Shown piece by piece: positions 49,112 through 57,848 of a stretch of 63,410 bases of DNA. This DNA comes from an uncultured beta proteobacterium. Its GTDB lineage: Bacteria; Pseudomonadota; Gammaproteobacteria; Burkholderiales; SG8-41. The notes under the pieces were generated by a model that saw nothing but the letters and a program-made list of their open reading frames with translations, was not told the origin of the DNA and ran no database searches. Made by a program: the position numbers and the translations under genes. The stretch lies in assembly GCA_903933915.1 (NCBI GenBank), contig CAIZLW010000102.1, forward strand, positions 1 to 63,410, written 5' to 3'. Position 1 is the stretch's first letter; every line of letters starts with the position of its first letter.

Positions 49112-49125
49112 GTGATCTGGATTAA
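49112..49125 (+). promoter_or_regulatory. ANR/FNR-like box upstream of the DUF2892 gene
   Basis: GTGATCTGGATTAA differs at two positions from the FNR/ANR palindrome TTGAT-N4-ATCAA (here with CTGG as the spacer). It lies 69 bases before the DUF2892 ATG, a plausible distance for an activator site. Oxygen-responsive control is inferred. Confidence 0.4.
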
Positions 49126-49193
49126 AGACCGCATCCGGCCAAGCGCCTAAGATGCAGCCATGGCAAGTGCCATGTTTATCAAAAGGATCAGCC

Positions 49194-49391
49194 ATGAAAT
49201 CAAACGTCGGTGGTATCGATAAAGTTTTACGCATCGTCGCGGGGCTCGCGCTGCTCTCGCTGGTTTTCATTGTTGACGGTGCTGCGCGCTGGTGGGGATT
49301 GATCGGTATCGTTCCCCTGTTGACCGGGTCGCTGGGCTGGTGTCCGGCCTATCTGCCGTTTGGCATCAGCACCTGCCCGGCAAAAAAATAA
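49194..49391 (+). CDS. DUF2892 (YgaP-type) small membrane protein
   Basis: A 65-residue protein starting 'MKSNVGGIDKVLRIVAGLAL', with two membrane helices and the DUF2892 end 'GSLGWCPAYLPFGISTCP'. The two Cys in 'WCPAY' and 'STCP' are typical; in YgaP such a domain is attached to a rhodanese, and single-domain versions are common. It is followed by a strong terminator, so it is a one-gene unit. Confidence 0.92.
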   Translation: MKSNVGGIDKVLRIVAGLALLSLVFIVDGAARWWGLIGIVPLLTGSLGWCPAYLPFGISTCPAKK

Positions 49392-49412
49392 ACAAAACCA
49401 TCCCGAAAACCA

Positions 49413-49435
49413 CCCGGCACCCGCCGGGTTTTTTT
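49413..49435 (+). terminator. Rho-independent terminator after the DUF2892 gene
   Basis: CCCGGC (49413-49418) pairs with GCCGGG (49423-49428) around ACCC, followed by seven T (49429-49435). Confidence 0.92.
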
Positions 49436-49535
49436 GTGCGTTCACAACACGCCAAACGGGAATATCATGGTTGCGCGCCGCGATTCGCCAGCAAACTCAA
49501 GAGCGGGAGCGGCCCACTTTCCCAGGGAGGGGATC

Positions 49536-50510
49536 ATGCTTCGTGCACTGCTCTTGGCAGTTGTGGCGGTATGTGCCACCGGTTATTGCGGAACCATCGC
49601 CGCGCAATCGTTCCCGGTCAAACCCATCCGCATCATCGTGCCGTTCCCTGCCGGCGGCACTTCCGACATCCTGACGCGACTGATCGGCGCCAAACTGACT
49701 GAGGCCTGGGGCCAGCAGGTGCTGCCCGATAACCGGCCTGGCGCGAACGGCAACATCGGCGCCGACTTTGTCGCACGCGCTGCGCCTGACGGTTACACGC
49801 TGGTATTGATGGATGTCGGCAATCTCGCGATCAGCCCCAGCGTGTTCGCGAAAATGCCCTTCGACATCATCAGGGATTTTGCGCCGATCACCGTCGTCTC
49901 GTACTCGCCGCACATTCTGGCCACCCATCCGAGCATGCCGGTAAAAACGGTCAAGGAAATCATCACCCTGGCCAAAGCCCGACCCGGCAAGCTGAACTAC
50001 GCCACCGGCCTCGGCGGCGCGCCGCACATGGCCGGTCTGATGTTTGCCTACCGCACGGGGATCGACTGGGCCTACATACCCACCAAGGGCGGCTTTGCCA
50101 ACATTCTCATCACCACCACCGGCGAAGCCGACCTGCTGTTCAACGGCATGCTCGCCACACTGCCGCACACCAAAAGCGGCCGCCTGCGCCTGATTGCCGT
50201 TTCCAGCGACAAGCGTTTTCCATCGTTGCCGGATACGCCGGTAGTGGCTGAAACACCCGGCCTCGAGGGGTTTGTCACCGGTTCATGGCAGGGCGTGCTG
50301 GCGCCGGCGAAAACGCCGCCGGAACTGGTGGCGCGGCTACAGGTCGAGATCGCCCGCATCATCCATACGCCGGACATGAAGGAAAAACTGTCCACCCAGG
50401 GCGCAGGTCCGATCGGCAACAGCCCTGCAGACATGGCGAAGTGGTTGGCCGCGGAAAAAGACCGCTGGGCAAAACTGATCAAGGCTACCGGATTCAAACT
50501 CGAACAATAA
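49536..50510 (+). CDS. Tripartite tricarboxylate transporter (Bug/TctC) binding protein 1
   Basis: A 324-residue periplasmic binding protein with a signal peptide ending near 'GTIAAQS' and the Bug signature 'FPVKPIRIIVPFPAGGTSDI', then 'LPDNRPGANGNIGADFVARA' and 'ARPGKLNYATGLGGAPHMAG'. GGGAGGGG precedes the ATG at 49536. Members bind carboxylates or amides for a TctAB permease, which is not in this window; the ligand cannot be read. A second Bug gene follows after 25 bases. Confidence 0.94.
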   Translation: MLRALLLAVVAVCATGYCGTIAAQSFPVKPIRIIVPFPAGGTSDILTRLIGAKLTEAWGQQVLPDNRPGANGNIGADFVARAAPDGYTLVLMDVGNLAISPSVFAKMPFDIIRDFAPITVVSYSPHILATHPSMPVKTVKEIITLAKARPGKLNYATGLGGAPHMAGLMFAYRTGIDWAYIPTKGGFANILITTTGEADLLFNGMLATLPHTKSGRLRLIAVSSDKRFPSLPDTPVVAETPGLEGFVTGSWQGVLAPAKTPPELVARLQVEIARIIHTPDMKEKLSTQGAGPIGNSPADMAKWLAAEKDRWAKLIKATGFKLEQ

Positions 50511-50535
50511 GACTTCACATCGGGGGGATGAAATC

Positions 50536-51504
50536 ATGCGCCATCCATCACTGCCTGCTGCAATTCTCGCCACGCTATGTCTGTTTGCGGCGATTCCACT
50601 GTTCGCACAAAATTATCCGAGCCGGCCGATTCGTGTCGTCGTGCCGTACCCGCCGGGAGGCATCACCGACGTCACCACGCGCATCATCGCGCAGGAACTG
50701 TCGAAGAGCATCCAGCAGAACGTGCTGGTCGACAACCGCCCCGGTGCCAACAGCATTCTCGGCGTGGAAATCGTGTCCAAGGCGAATCCCGACGGTTACA
50801 CGCTGGCCTCGGTCATCGCCGCGCACGCCGCCAACCAGACGCTGTATCCGAAGCTGCCCTACGACGCAGTGAAAAGCTTCGCCACGGTATCCCTGCTCGC
50901 CACCGCGCCGCTGATCGTCTGCGCCAACAACAACCTGCCGGCGAAAGATGCGCGCGAACTGATCGCGCTGGCCAAGGCCAAGCCCGGCACGCTGTCGTTC
51001 GGCTCCAGCGGCATCGGCGCCGCAGCACACCTCACCACCGAACTGCTGATGCTGACCATGGGCGTGAAGATGACCCATGTGCCGTACAAGGGCACCGCAC
51101 CGGCATTGCAGGGGCTGATGACCGGCGAAATCCAGCTGATGATGGACACGCCCTCGTCGATGCTGCCGCATGTGCGGTCAGGCCGCATCAAGGTGCTCGG
51201 CATGGCCTCGGAAAAACGCATCGCCGCCGCGCCCGATATTCCGACGCTGACCGAAACCGGCGTGCCGGTCACCGGCGGCACCTGGGTCGGCTGGCTGGCA
51301 CCGGCAGGTGCACCGAAAGCGGCCGTCGAACGGCTGGGCCGGGAAATCGGCGCGGTCCTGCAGCGGCAGGAAGTGCGTGACCGCCTGACGCAGATGGGCA
51401 CCGATCCGGTCGGCAGCACGCCGGCCGAATTCGCAAAATTCCTCGATGAAGAAGTCGCAAAGTGGGCCAAGGTGATCCGCGCGGCGAATGTCAAAGTCGA
51501 ATAG
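50536..51504 (+). CDS. Tripartite tricarboxylate transporter (Bug/TctC) binding protein 2
   Basis: A 322-residue Bug-family binding protein with a signal peptide ('LPAAILATLCLFAAIPLFAQ') and 'YPSRPIRVVVPYPPGGITDV', 'VDNRPGANSILGVEIVSKA' and 'KPGTLSFGSSGIGAAAHLTT'. It is a clear paralogue of the preceding gene, but the two have diverged well beyond a recent tandem copy. No catabolic enzyme or permease sits beside them, except a peptidase gene 62 bases downstream. Confidence 0.94.
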   Translation: MRHPSLPAAILATLCLFAAIPLFAQNYPSRPIRVVVPYPPGGITDVTTRIIAQELSKSIQQNVLVDNRPGANSILGVEIVSKANPDGYTLASVIAAHAANQTLYPKLPYDAVKSFATVSLLATAPLIVCANNNLPAKDARELIALAKAKPGTLSFGSSGIGAAAHLTTELLMLTMGVKMTHVPYKGTAPALQGLMTGEIQLMMDTPSSMLPHVRSGRIKVLGMASEKRIAAAPDIPTLTETGVPVTGGTWVGWLAPAGAPKAAVERLGREIGAVLQRQEVRDRLTQMGTDPVGSTPAEFAKFLDEEVAKWAKVIRAANVKVE

Positions 51505-51566
51505 CCGGACGTCAAACCGGCTGGCCCGACTTCTGCCGTTTCCGGTAACGCGATAAGCTTCCGGAA

Positions 51567-52271
51567 ATGAAAAAACAGATCATTGCCATCGGCGGCGCCG
51601 CACTGCCGCTCGAACTCGACAACCTGCTGCTGGTCGATTATTTCCTCAAGCAGACCGGCAAACGCAAACCCAAAGTCTGCTTCATCGGTACTGCGCATGG
51701 CGATGCCGATGCCGGGCGCCTGCGCTTCTATGCCGGTTTCGGCCAGTTCAACTGCAAGCCGACGCACCTGCCGCTGTTTGCGCGCACCCCGCTCGATCTG
51801 GCTTCGTTTGTGCTCGAACAGGATGCGATCTTCGTCGGCGGCGGCAACACCCGCAGCATGCTCGCGGTGTGGCGGGACTGGGGGCTGGATGCGCATCTGC
51901 GCACCGCCTGGCAGCAGGGCATCGTGCTCGGCGGCTGGAGCGCGGGTTCGATCTGCTGGTTCGAACAGGGCATCACCGATTCCATCGCCGGGCCGCTGAC
52001 CGCAATCGATTGCCTGGGTTTCCTGCCGGGCAGCAACTGCCCGCATTACAACAGCGAACCGCTGCGGCGCCCGACCTACCGCAAAATGGTTGCACGCGGC
52101 GCCATCGCCGAAGGTTATGCCGCCGATGATGGCGTGGCTTTGCATTTCATCGACGGTAAACTGGCCAAAGTCGTGTCCAACCACAAGTCCGGGCGCGGCT
52201 GGCGGCTGACCCGCAAGGGCGGGGCATTTATCGAACGCCCGTTGCCGACGCGGTATCTCGCAAAACGCTGA
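51567..52271 (+). CDS. Peptidase S51 (dipeptidase E-like)
   Basis: A 234-residue serine peptidase of the S51 family, related to Asp-dipeptidase PepE and cyanophycinase. 'FVGGGNTRSMLAVWRDWGLD' is followed by the nucleophile 'GGWSAGSICWFEQG' (Ser in GWSAG), and 'LPGSNCPHYNSEP' carries the later His. The length is like PepE, so a small cytoplasmic peptidase for Asp-X dipeptides is likely; no signal peptide is seen. Confidence 0.88.
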   Translation: MKKQIIAIGGAALPLELDNLLLVDYFLKQTGKRKPKVCFIGTAHGDADAGRLRFYAGFGQFNCKPTHLPLFARTPLDLASFVLEQDAIFVGGGNTRSMLAVWRDWGLDAHLRTAWQQGIVLGGWSAGSICWFEQGITDSIAGPLTAIDCLGFLPGSNCPHYNSEPLRRPTYRKMVARGAIAEGYAADDGVALHFIDGKLAKVVSNHKSGRGWRLTRKGGAFIERPLPTRYLAKR

Positions 52272-52343
52272 AGTCCCTGCGCGGCACGGGTTAAAATGGC
52301 GCTTTACTCGCCGCTTTACCCGGCAATACCTCCCTCCTCCAGC

Positions 52344-54110
52344 ATGGCAAAAAACGCGAAAACCGGCGCGGAAGCTGTTGCGTCGACATCCAACTTCATC
52401 CGCAGCCACATTGAGGCCGATCTGGCTACCGGCAAATACGCTGCCCGCACTTGGGGCGGCAAGCCAGGGCCTGCGCGCGTGCATGCCGGCGCGGCTGTGG
52501 ATACCGCAAAAATCCGCACCCGCTTCCCACCGGAGCCCAACGGCTACCTGCATCTCGGTCATGCCAAGTCGATCTGTCTGAACTTCGGCCTCGCACTGCA
52601 TTACGCCGGCGCCTGCCACCTGCGCTTCGACGACACCAATCCGGAAAAGGAAGAGCAGGAATACGTCGACTCGATCCGCGATGCCGTGCAGTGGCTGGGC
52701 TTCGACTGGGGTCCGAACGGCTACTTCGCCAGCGATTATTTCGATGATATGTACGAAGCCGCGGAATATCTGATCAGCGCCGGCCACGCTTACGTTGACG
52801 AACAAAGCGCCGAGGACATGCGCGCCAACCGCGGCACACTGACCGAGCCCGGCAAACCCGGCCCGTGGCGCGGCCGGCCGGCCGCCGAGTCGCTGGCCCG
52901 CTTCCGCGAAATGCGCGACGGCAAACATGCCGACGGCGCGATGGTGCTGCGCGCGAAAATAGACATCGCCTCGCCCAACATCAACCTGCGCGATCCGGTG
53001 ATCTACCGCATCCGCAAGGCCACGCACCACCGCACCGGCGACACCTGGTGCATTTATCCGCTGTACACCTACGCCCATCCGATCGAGGACGCGCTGGAAC
53101 AGATCACCCATTCGATCTGCACGCTGGAATTTGAAGACCAGCGGCCGTTCTACGACTGGCTGCTGGCCAAACTCGCCGACGGCGGCCTGCTCGCGCGCCC
53201 GCTGCCGCAGCAGATCGAGTTCGCCCGGCTGAACCTGAGCTATGTCGTGCTCTCCAAGCGCAAACTGATCCAACTGGTCGAAGAAAAACACGTTTCAGGC
53301 TGGAGCGACCCGCGCATGCCGACGCTGACCGGCGCGCGCCGCCGCGGCTACACACCGGAAGGCTTTCGTCTGTTCGCCGACCGCATCGGCGTATCAAAAG
53401 CCGATTCGTGGATTGAATACTCGGTGCTCGAAGACTGCATGCGCGAGCACTTGAACGAGATCGCCGAACGGCGCATCGCCGTGCTCGACCCGGTGAAGCT
53501 GATCATCGACAACTATCCCGAAGGGCAGCAGGAAGACTGCTTCGCCCCCAATCACCCGCAAAAGCCCGACCTCGGCAAGCGCGTGGTGCCGCTGTCGCGC
53601 GAACTGTGGATTGAGCGTGAGGATTTTGCCGAAGAGCCGCCCAAGGGGTTCTTCCGGCTGTTCCCCGGCAACAGCGTGCGCCTGCGTTACGGTTATGTCG
53701 TCAAATGCACCGGCTGCATAAAGGACCATGAAGGACGCCTGGTCGAGGTGCACTGCGAATACCTGCCCGACACCAAGTCGGGCACGCCCGGCGCTGATAC
53801 CGTCAAGGTCAAGGGCAATATCCACTGGGTCAGCGCCACGCATGCGCGCGCCACCGAAGTACGCCTTTATGACCGGCTGTTCAAGGATGCACACCCCGGT
53901 TCCGGCGGCCGCGATTTCCTGCTCGACCTGAACCCGGACTCGGTCAAAACCATCACCGCACAACTCGAACCGGCGCTTGGCACAGCCGAACCCGGTGCGC
54001 GTTACCAGTTCGAACGCCACGGCTATTTTGTCGCCGATACTGCGGATTCACGCCCGAATGCACCGGTATTCAACCGCGCCGTTACGCTGCGCGATTCCTG
54101 GATCAAATAG
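52344..54110 (+). CDS. glnS: Glutaminyl-tRNA synthetase GlnS
   Basis: Class I synthetase charging tRNA-Gln directly. It has 588 residues from the ATG at 52344 ('[20 protein letters not shown]'). The HIGH motif is in '[20 protein letters not shown]' and the KMSKS equivalent in '[20 protein letters not shown]'. '[14 protein letters not shown]' and '[20 protein letters not shown]' are GlnS blocks. A longer frame to 52296 exists, but 'MAKN' fits the family better. Its presence suggests the organism does not depend on GatCAB for Gln-tRNA. Confidence 0.97.
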   Translation: MAKNAKTGAEAVASTSNFIRSHIEADLATGKYAARTWGGKPGPARVHAGAAVDTAKIRTRFPPEPNGYLHLGHAKSICLNFGLALHYAGACHLRFDDTNPEKEEQEYVDSIRDAVQWLGFDWGPNGYFASDYFDDMYEAAEYLISAGHAYVDEQSAEDMRANRGTLTEPGKPGPWRGRPAAESLARFREMRDGKHADGAMVLRAKIDIASPNINLRDPVIYRIRKATHHRTGDTWCIYPLYTYAHPIEDALEQITHSICTLEFEDQRPFYDWLLAKLADGGLLARPLPQQIEFARLNLSYVVLSKRKLIQLVEEKHVSGWSDPRMPTLTGARRRGYTPEGFRLFADRIGVSKADSWIEYSVLEDCMREHLNEIAERRIAVLDPVKLIIDNYPEGQQEDCFAPNHPQKPDLGKRVVPLSRELWIEREDFAEEPPKGFFRLFPGNSVRLRYGYVVKCTGCIKDHEGRLVEVHCEYLPDTKSGTPGADTVKVKGNIHWVSATHARATEVRLYDRLFKDAHPGSGGRDFLLDLNPDSVKTITAQLEPALGTAEPGARYQFERHGYFVADTADSRPNAPVFNRAVTLRDSWIK

Positions 54111-54156
54111 TCTCCGCCCTGCGCGGCGCAATTTACGACACCCCCGGAGGAGCGCC

Positions 54157-54915
54157 ATGAGCAAAACCGAAAAAATTGCCGTTATCACCGGCGCCGGCAG
54201 CGGCATCGGCAAAGCCACTGCACACGCCTTGCTGAAAGACGGCTGGAGCGTGGCCGTCACCGGCCGCCATCAGGACACGCTGGATGCCACGATTGCCGAG
54301 GCCGGCAGTGATGCGGCCCGTGGCCTCGCAGTTGCCGCTGACGTCGGCGATCCGCAGGCGGTAGCCGCGCTATTCGCCAAAGTGCAGCAGCGCTTCGGCC
54401 GCATCGACATGCTGTTCAACAATGCCGGACAGAATGCACCGGGTGTGCCGTTCGAAGATCTGCCTTACGACAAATGGAAATCGGTGGTCGATACCAACCT
54501 CACCGGGTCGTTCCTCTGCGCACAAGCGGCGTTCAGAATAATGAAAATGCAGAGCCCGCAGGGCGGTCGCATCATCAACAACGGCTCGATCTCGGCGCAC
54601 GCACCGCGCCCCGACTCCGCACCCTATACCGCGACCAAACACGCGATTACCGGCCTGACGCGCACGATCTCTCTCGACGGCCGCCAGTACAACATCGCCT
54701 GCTGCCAGATCGATGTCGGCAATGCGATGACCGGGCTGGCCTCGCGCATGGCCAAAGGCGTCAAACAGGCGGACGGCTCGATCAAGGCGGAATCGATGAT
54801 CGACGTCACCGACGTGGCGAATTCGGTACTGTTCATGGCCAATCAACCGCTGAATGTGAACATCTATCACCTGATGGTGATGGCCACCGACATGCCCTAC
54901 GCCGGACGCGGCTGA
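54157..54915 (+). CDS. Short-chain dehydrogenase/reductase
   Basis: A 252-residue SDR with '[20 protein letters not shown]', '[11 protein letters not shown]', catalytic Ser in '[20 protein letters not shown]' and the '[12 protein letters not shown]' Tyr-Lys pair. CGGAGGAG precedes the ATG at 54157. The substrate is unknown; the extended C-terminus '[20 protein letters not shown]' resembles the classical SDRs annotated as 3-oxoacyl-ACP reductase-like. It is followed by a bidirectional terminator. Confidence 0.93.
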   Translation: MSKTEKIAVITGAGSGIGKATAHALLKDGWSVAVTGRHQDTLDATIAEAGSDAARGLAVAADVGDPQAVAALFAKVQQRFGRIDMLFNNAGQNAPGVPFEDLPYDKWKSVVDTNLTGSFLCAQAAFRIMKMQSPQGGRIINNGSISAHAPRPDSAPYTATKHAITGLTRTISLDGRQYNIACCQIDVGNAMTGLASRMAKGVKQADGSIKAESMIDVTDVANSVLFMANQPLNVNIYHLMVMATDMPYAGRG

Positions 54916-54936
54916 AACCGCAAATCAACAGCTGCA

Positions 54937-54970
54937 AATAAATATGGCGCCCGAGGGCGCCATATTTATT
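54937..54970. terminator. Bidirectional terminator between the SDR gene and ettA
   Basis: ATATGGCGCCC (54942-54952) pairs with GGGCGCCATAT (54955-54965) around GA, and the stem extends through A/T pairs to about 54937-54970. A and T runs on both sides let it work on both strands between these convergent genes. Confidence 0.9.
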
Positions 54971-54993
54971 AATAATAACAATTACTTACGGAA

Positions 54994-56658
54994 TCACAGC
55001 TTCAGCGGCTTGTAACGCAGCCGCTTCGGCTTGGCGCCCTCTTCACCCAGGCGCCTGCGCTTGTCTGCTTCATATTCCTGGTAGTTGCCGGCGAAGAAGG
55101 TCCACTGCGAATCGCCCTCGGCGGCAAGGATGTGCGTGGCGATGCGATCGAGGAACCAGCGATCATGCGAAATCACCAGCACGCAGCCGGCGAATTCAAG
55201 CAGTGCATCTTCCAGCGCGCGCAGTGTTTCGATGTCGAGGTCGTTGGACGGTTCGTCAAGCAGCAGCACGTTGGCGCCGGTGAGCAGCGTCTGCGCCAGA
55301 TGCAGGCGGCCGCGTTCACCGCCGGACAGCGTGCCGACTTTTTTCTGCTGATCTTGGCCCTTGAAGTTGAAACGGCCGAGGTAGGCGCGTGACGGCATTT
55401 CGAACTTGCCGACATTGATGATGTCGAGCCCGCCGGAGATTGCCTCCCACGCGGTCTTGTCGTCGGGCAGCGCCTCGCGCGACTGATCCACCACCGCGAG
55501 CTTCACCGTCGAACCGATGACCACCTCGCCGGAATCGGGCTTGTCCTTGCCGGTGATCATCTTGAACAGCGTTGATTTACCCGCACCGTTGGGGCCGATG
55601 AGACCGACGATGGCGCCCGGCGGAATCGAAAACGTCAGCTTGTCGATCAGCAGGCGGTCGCCGAAACCCTTGGACACGTCCTTGAATTCGATGACCTGCT
55701 CGCCAAGGCGCTCAGCCACCGGAATGAAAATCTCCTGGGTCTCGTTACGTTGCTGGTAATCAAACGATGACAGTTCCTCGAAGCGCGCGATCCGCGCCTT
55801 CGATTTCGCCTGGCGGCCCTTGGCATTCTGGCGCACCCACTCGAGTTCCTTTTTCAGCGCCTTCTGCCGCGCGGATTCGGTCGCTTCTTCCTTCTGCAGG
55901 CGGTCTTCCTTCTGCTCCAGCCAGGAACTGTAATTGCCTTTCCATGGAATGCCGGAACCGCGGTCCAGTTCGAGGATCCACTCGGCGGCGTTATCAAGGA
56001 AGTAACGATCATGGGTGACCGCAACGACAGTACCCGGGAAACGGTGCAGGAACTGCTCCAGCCAATCAACGCTTTCCGCATCCAGATGGTTGGTCGGTTC
56101 GTCGAGCAGCAGCATGTCGGGTTTGGACAGCAGCAGGCGGCACAACGCGACGCGGCGTTTCTCGCCACCCGACAGCTTGTCGATCTTGGCGTCCCAAGGC
56201 GGCAGGCGCAGTGCGTCGGCGGCGATCTCGAGTTGATGCTCGGTATCGGAACCGGCATTGGACAGCAGCGCCTCGTACTTGGCCTGTTCGGATGCAAGCT
56301 TGTCGAAATCCGCGTCCGGTTCGGCATAAGCGGCATAAATCTCATCGAGCTTTTTCTGCGCGTTGAACACTTCACCGAGCCCCTCTTCCACCGCTTCGCG
56401 CACGGTCTGCTCGGGATTCAACTGCGGCTCCTGCTGCAGGAAGCCGATGTTCAGGTTCGGCATCGGCGTCGCTTCGCCATCGTATTCCTTGTCGACACCG
56501 GCCATGATCTTGAGCAGGCTGGATTTTCCCGAGCCGTTGACGCCGAGCACGCCGATCTTGGCGCCGGGGAAAAACGACAGCGAGATGTTTTTGAGAATTT
56601 GGCGTTTGGGGGGCACCATCTTGCCCACCCGGTTCATCGTGAATACGTACTGAGCCAT
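54994..56658 (-). CDS. ettA: Energy-dependent translational throttle EttA (ABC-F)
   Basis: ABC-F ATPase that binds the ribosomal E site and gates entry into elongation at low energy. It has 554 residues from the ATG at 56658 ('MAQYVFTMNRVGKMVPPKRQ'). There are two ABC domains: Walker A 'GVNGSGKSSLLK' and 'GPNGAGKSTLFK', signatures 'LSGGEKRRVALCRLL' and 'LSGGERGRLHLAQTLL', and the linker about residues 240-320 ('ESARQKALKKELEWVRQNAK'). The 48 in-frame codons upstream are rejected. Confidence 0.96.
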   Translation of the reverse strand: MAQYVFTMNRVGKMVPPKRQILKNISLSFFPGAKIGVLGVNGSGKSSLLKIMAGVDKEYDGEATPMPNLNIGFLQQEPQLNPEQTVREAVEEGLGEVFNAQKKLDEIYAAYAEPDADFDKLASEQAKYEALLSNAGSDTEHQLEIAADALRLPPWDAKIDKLSGGEKRRVALCRLLLSKPDMLLLDEPTNHLDAESVDWLEQFLHRFPGTVVAVTHDRYFLDNAAEWILELDRGSGIPWKGNYSSWLEQKEDRLQKEEATESARQKALKKELEWVRQNAKGRQAKSKARIARFEELSSFDYQQRNETQEIFIPVAERLGEQVIEFKDVSKGFGDRLLIDKLTFSIPPGAIVGLIGPNGAGKSTLFKMITGKDKPDSGEVVIGSTVKLAVVDQSREALPDDKTAWEAISGGLDIINVGKFEMPSRAYLGRFNFKGQDQQKKVGTLSGGERGRLHLAQTLLTGANVLLLDEPSNDLDIETLRALEDALLEFAGCVLVISHDRWFLDRIATHILAAEGDSQWTFFAGNYQEYEADKRRRLGEEGAKPKRLRYKPLKL

Positions 56659-56794
56659 GGTGCGGAGTTCCGGAAGAAAAAGTGAAAAGGGGTCAAAAAG
56701 CAAAGCGCGAGGATAGCCGAAAACGGGGGGATACCGGTGACGGAACTGCAAGTCATGGATAATGGCGGCTTTTCGGCCTAACGGACGCACCAAC

Positions 56795-57541
56795 ATGAGC
56801 ATTGTCAGCCCCTGGCTTACCCTCGGCTATGTCATTCCCCACCTCTACACCGACATGGACGCCTACCAGTTCTACCGCATCGCGCCGGACGGCATGATGC
56901 TGGTGACCACGGGCCTGAACCTCAAGGAATACAGCCTGGCCGCGGTCGAAACCGAGCTGCCGGCGCTGTGGAAAGCCTTTGACCTGCTGAAAAAGAAAAA
57001 CGTTGATCGCATCTCATTGAGCGGCGTGCCGGTCGCTTCGGTGCTGGGGCGAAAGAAGATGCGCGAAATCCTCGACGAAGGTGCGCAGCGCACCGGCATC
57101 TCCTGTGACACCGACCTCGAAGCGCATATCGCGACGCTGCAGCACTTCGGCGTCACCAAACTGGCGCTGGCCACGCGCTGGCCGGAAAACGTCAATACCG
57201 CCCTGTCGAACTATCTGAAGGAAGCCGGCATTGAAGTTGTGTCGCTACGCTCACGCGGCCGCACGCTGGACCAGAACAAGGTGTCGAGCGCCGCCGCCGA
57301 CCATGATCTCGCACTGGAACTCGGCGCACAGGCTTTGCGTGATGCGCCGCAGGCCCAGGCGCTGCTGCTGCCGGGCGGACTCTGGTATGCCATCCACGCG
57401 GTGCCGCTGCTCGAAGCGGAATTCGGTAAGCCGGTGCTGCTGAACATCACCTCGACCACACGCACTGCGCTCGCCGCGGCGCCGCAGCCTTTGAAGGTCA
57501 GGCCTGATCCGAAGTGGGGCAAGGTGATGGGAAGCTGCTGA
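56795..57541 (+). CDS. Asp/Glu racemase-fold protein related to maleate isomerase / arylmalonate decarboxylase, lacking both Cys
   Basis: A 248-residue protein of the Asp/Glu/hydantoin racemase superfamily, closest in layout to maleate isomerase and arylmalonate decarboxylase ('YVIPHLYTDMDAYQFYRIAP', 'EVVSLRSRGRT', 'EAEFGKPVLLNITSTTR'). Those enzymes carry Cys near residue 76 and Cys in a later 'CTN' motif; here the positions read 'ISLSGVPVAS' and 'LLPGGLWYAIHAV', without Cys. It may therefore catalyse a different reaction or bind without catalysis. It is divergent from ettA, 136 bases apart. Confidence 0.75.
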   Translation: MSIVSPWLTLGYVIPHLYTDMDAYQFYRIAPDGMMLVTTGLNLKEYSLAAVETELPALWKAFDLLKKKNVDRISLSGVPVASVLGRKKMREILDEGAQRTGISCDTDLEAHIATLQHFGVTKLALATRWPENVNTALSNYLKEAGIEVVSLRSRGRTLDQNKVSSAAADHDLALELGAQALRDAPQAQALLLPGGLWYAIHAVPLLEAEFGKPVLLNITSTTRTALAAAPQPLKVRPDPKWGKVMGSC

Positions 57542-57848
57542 TTTCTTGCCGGGGTCGTCATTCCGGCGCGCCCCGAAGGGGGTCTCCTTGAACTGACTTG
57601 AAAATCTTCTTGTGGCTAAATTGGATTGCAGTGACTACATCTTAATAATAAGAACAACACTATCGTGTCCGACCCCATTCCTTCGCTTCCCACCTTCGCA
57701 GCCCCATTCCTTCTGATAATTTCAAATAATGAAACAGTGGCTCTGTTTCACTGGATTCCATATCGCAGATGTTCCGGCAGATAACGGTCCGATACCAAAA
57801 CCAAACGGTTAGTATATTGACTCCCATTCATCACTAAAATAATTGCAA
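57542..57848. other. 307-base gap at the left boundary of the low-GC segment
   Basis: The first 60 bases are GC-rich ('GTCATTCCGGCGCGCCCCGA' and a following GAAGGGGGTC stretch) and resemble a dispersed repeat fragment. From about 57600 the sequence turns AT-rich. There is no reading frame of substance. A TTGACT at 57817-57822 with AT-rich sequence 17 bases on may be the promoter of the next gene, which would leave a leader of almost no length. Confidence 0.5.

Noticed and set aside
50859-53291. 810-codon open frame antisense to the second Bug gene, the S51 peptidase gene and glnS
   Set aside because: It covers real genes with clear motifs on the other strand; high-GC third positions leave long open shadows. 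It shows no domain resemblance.
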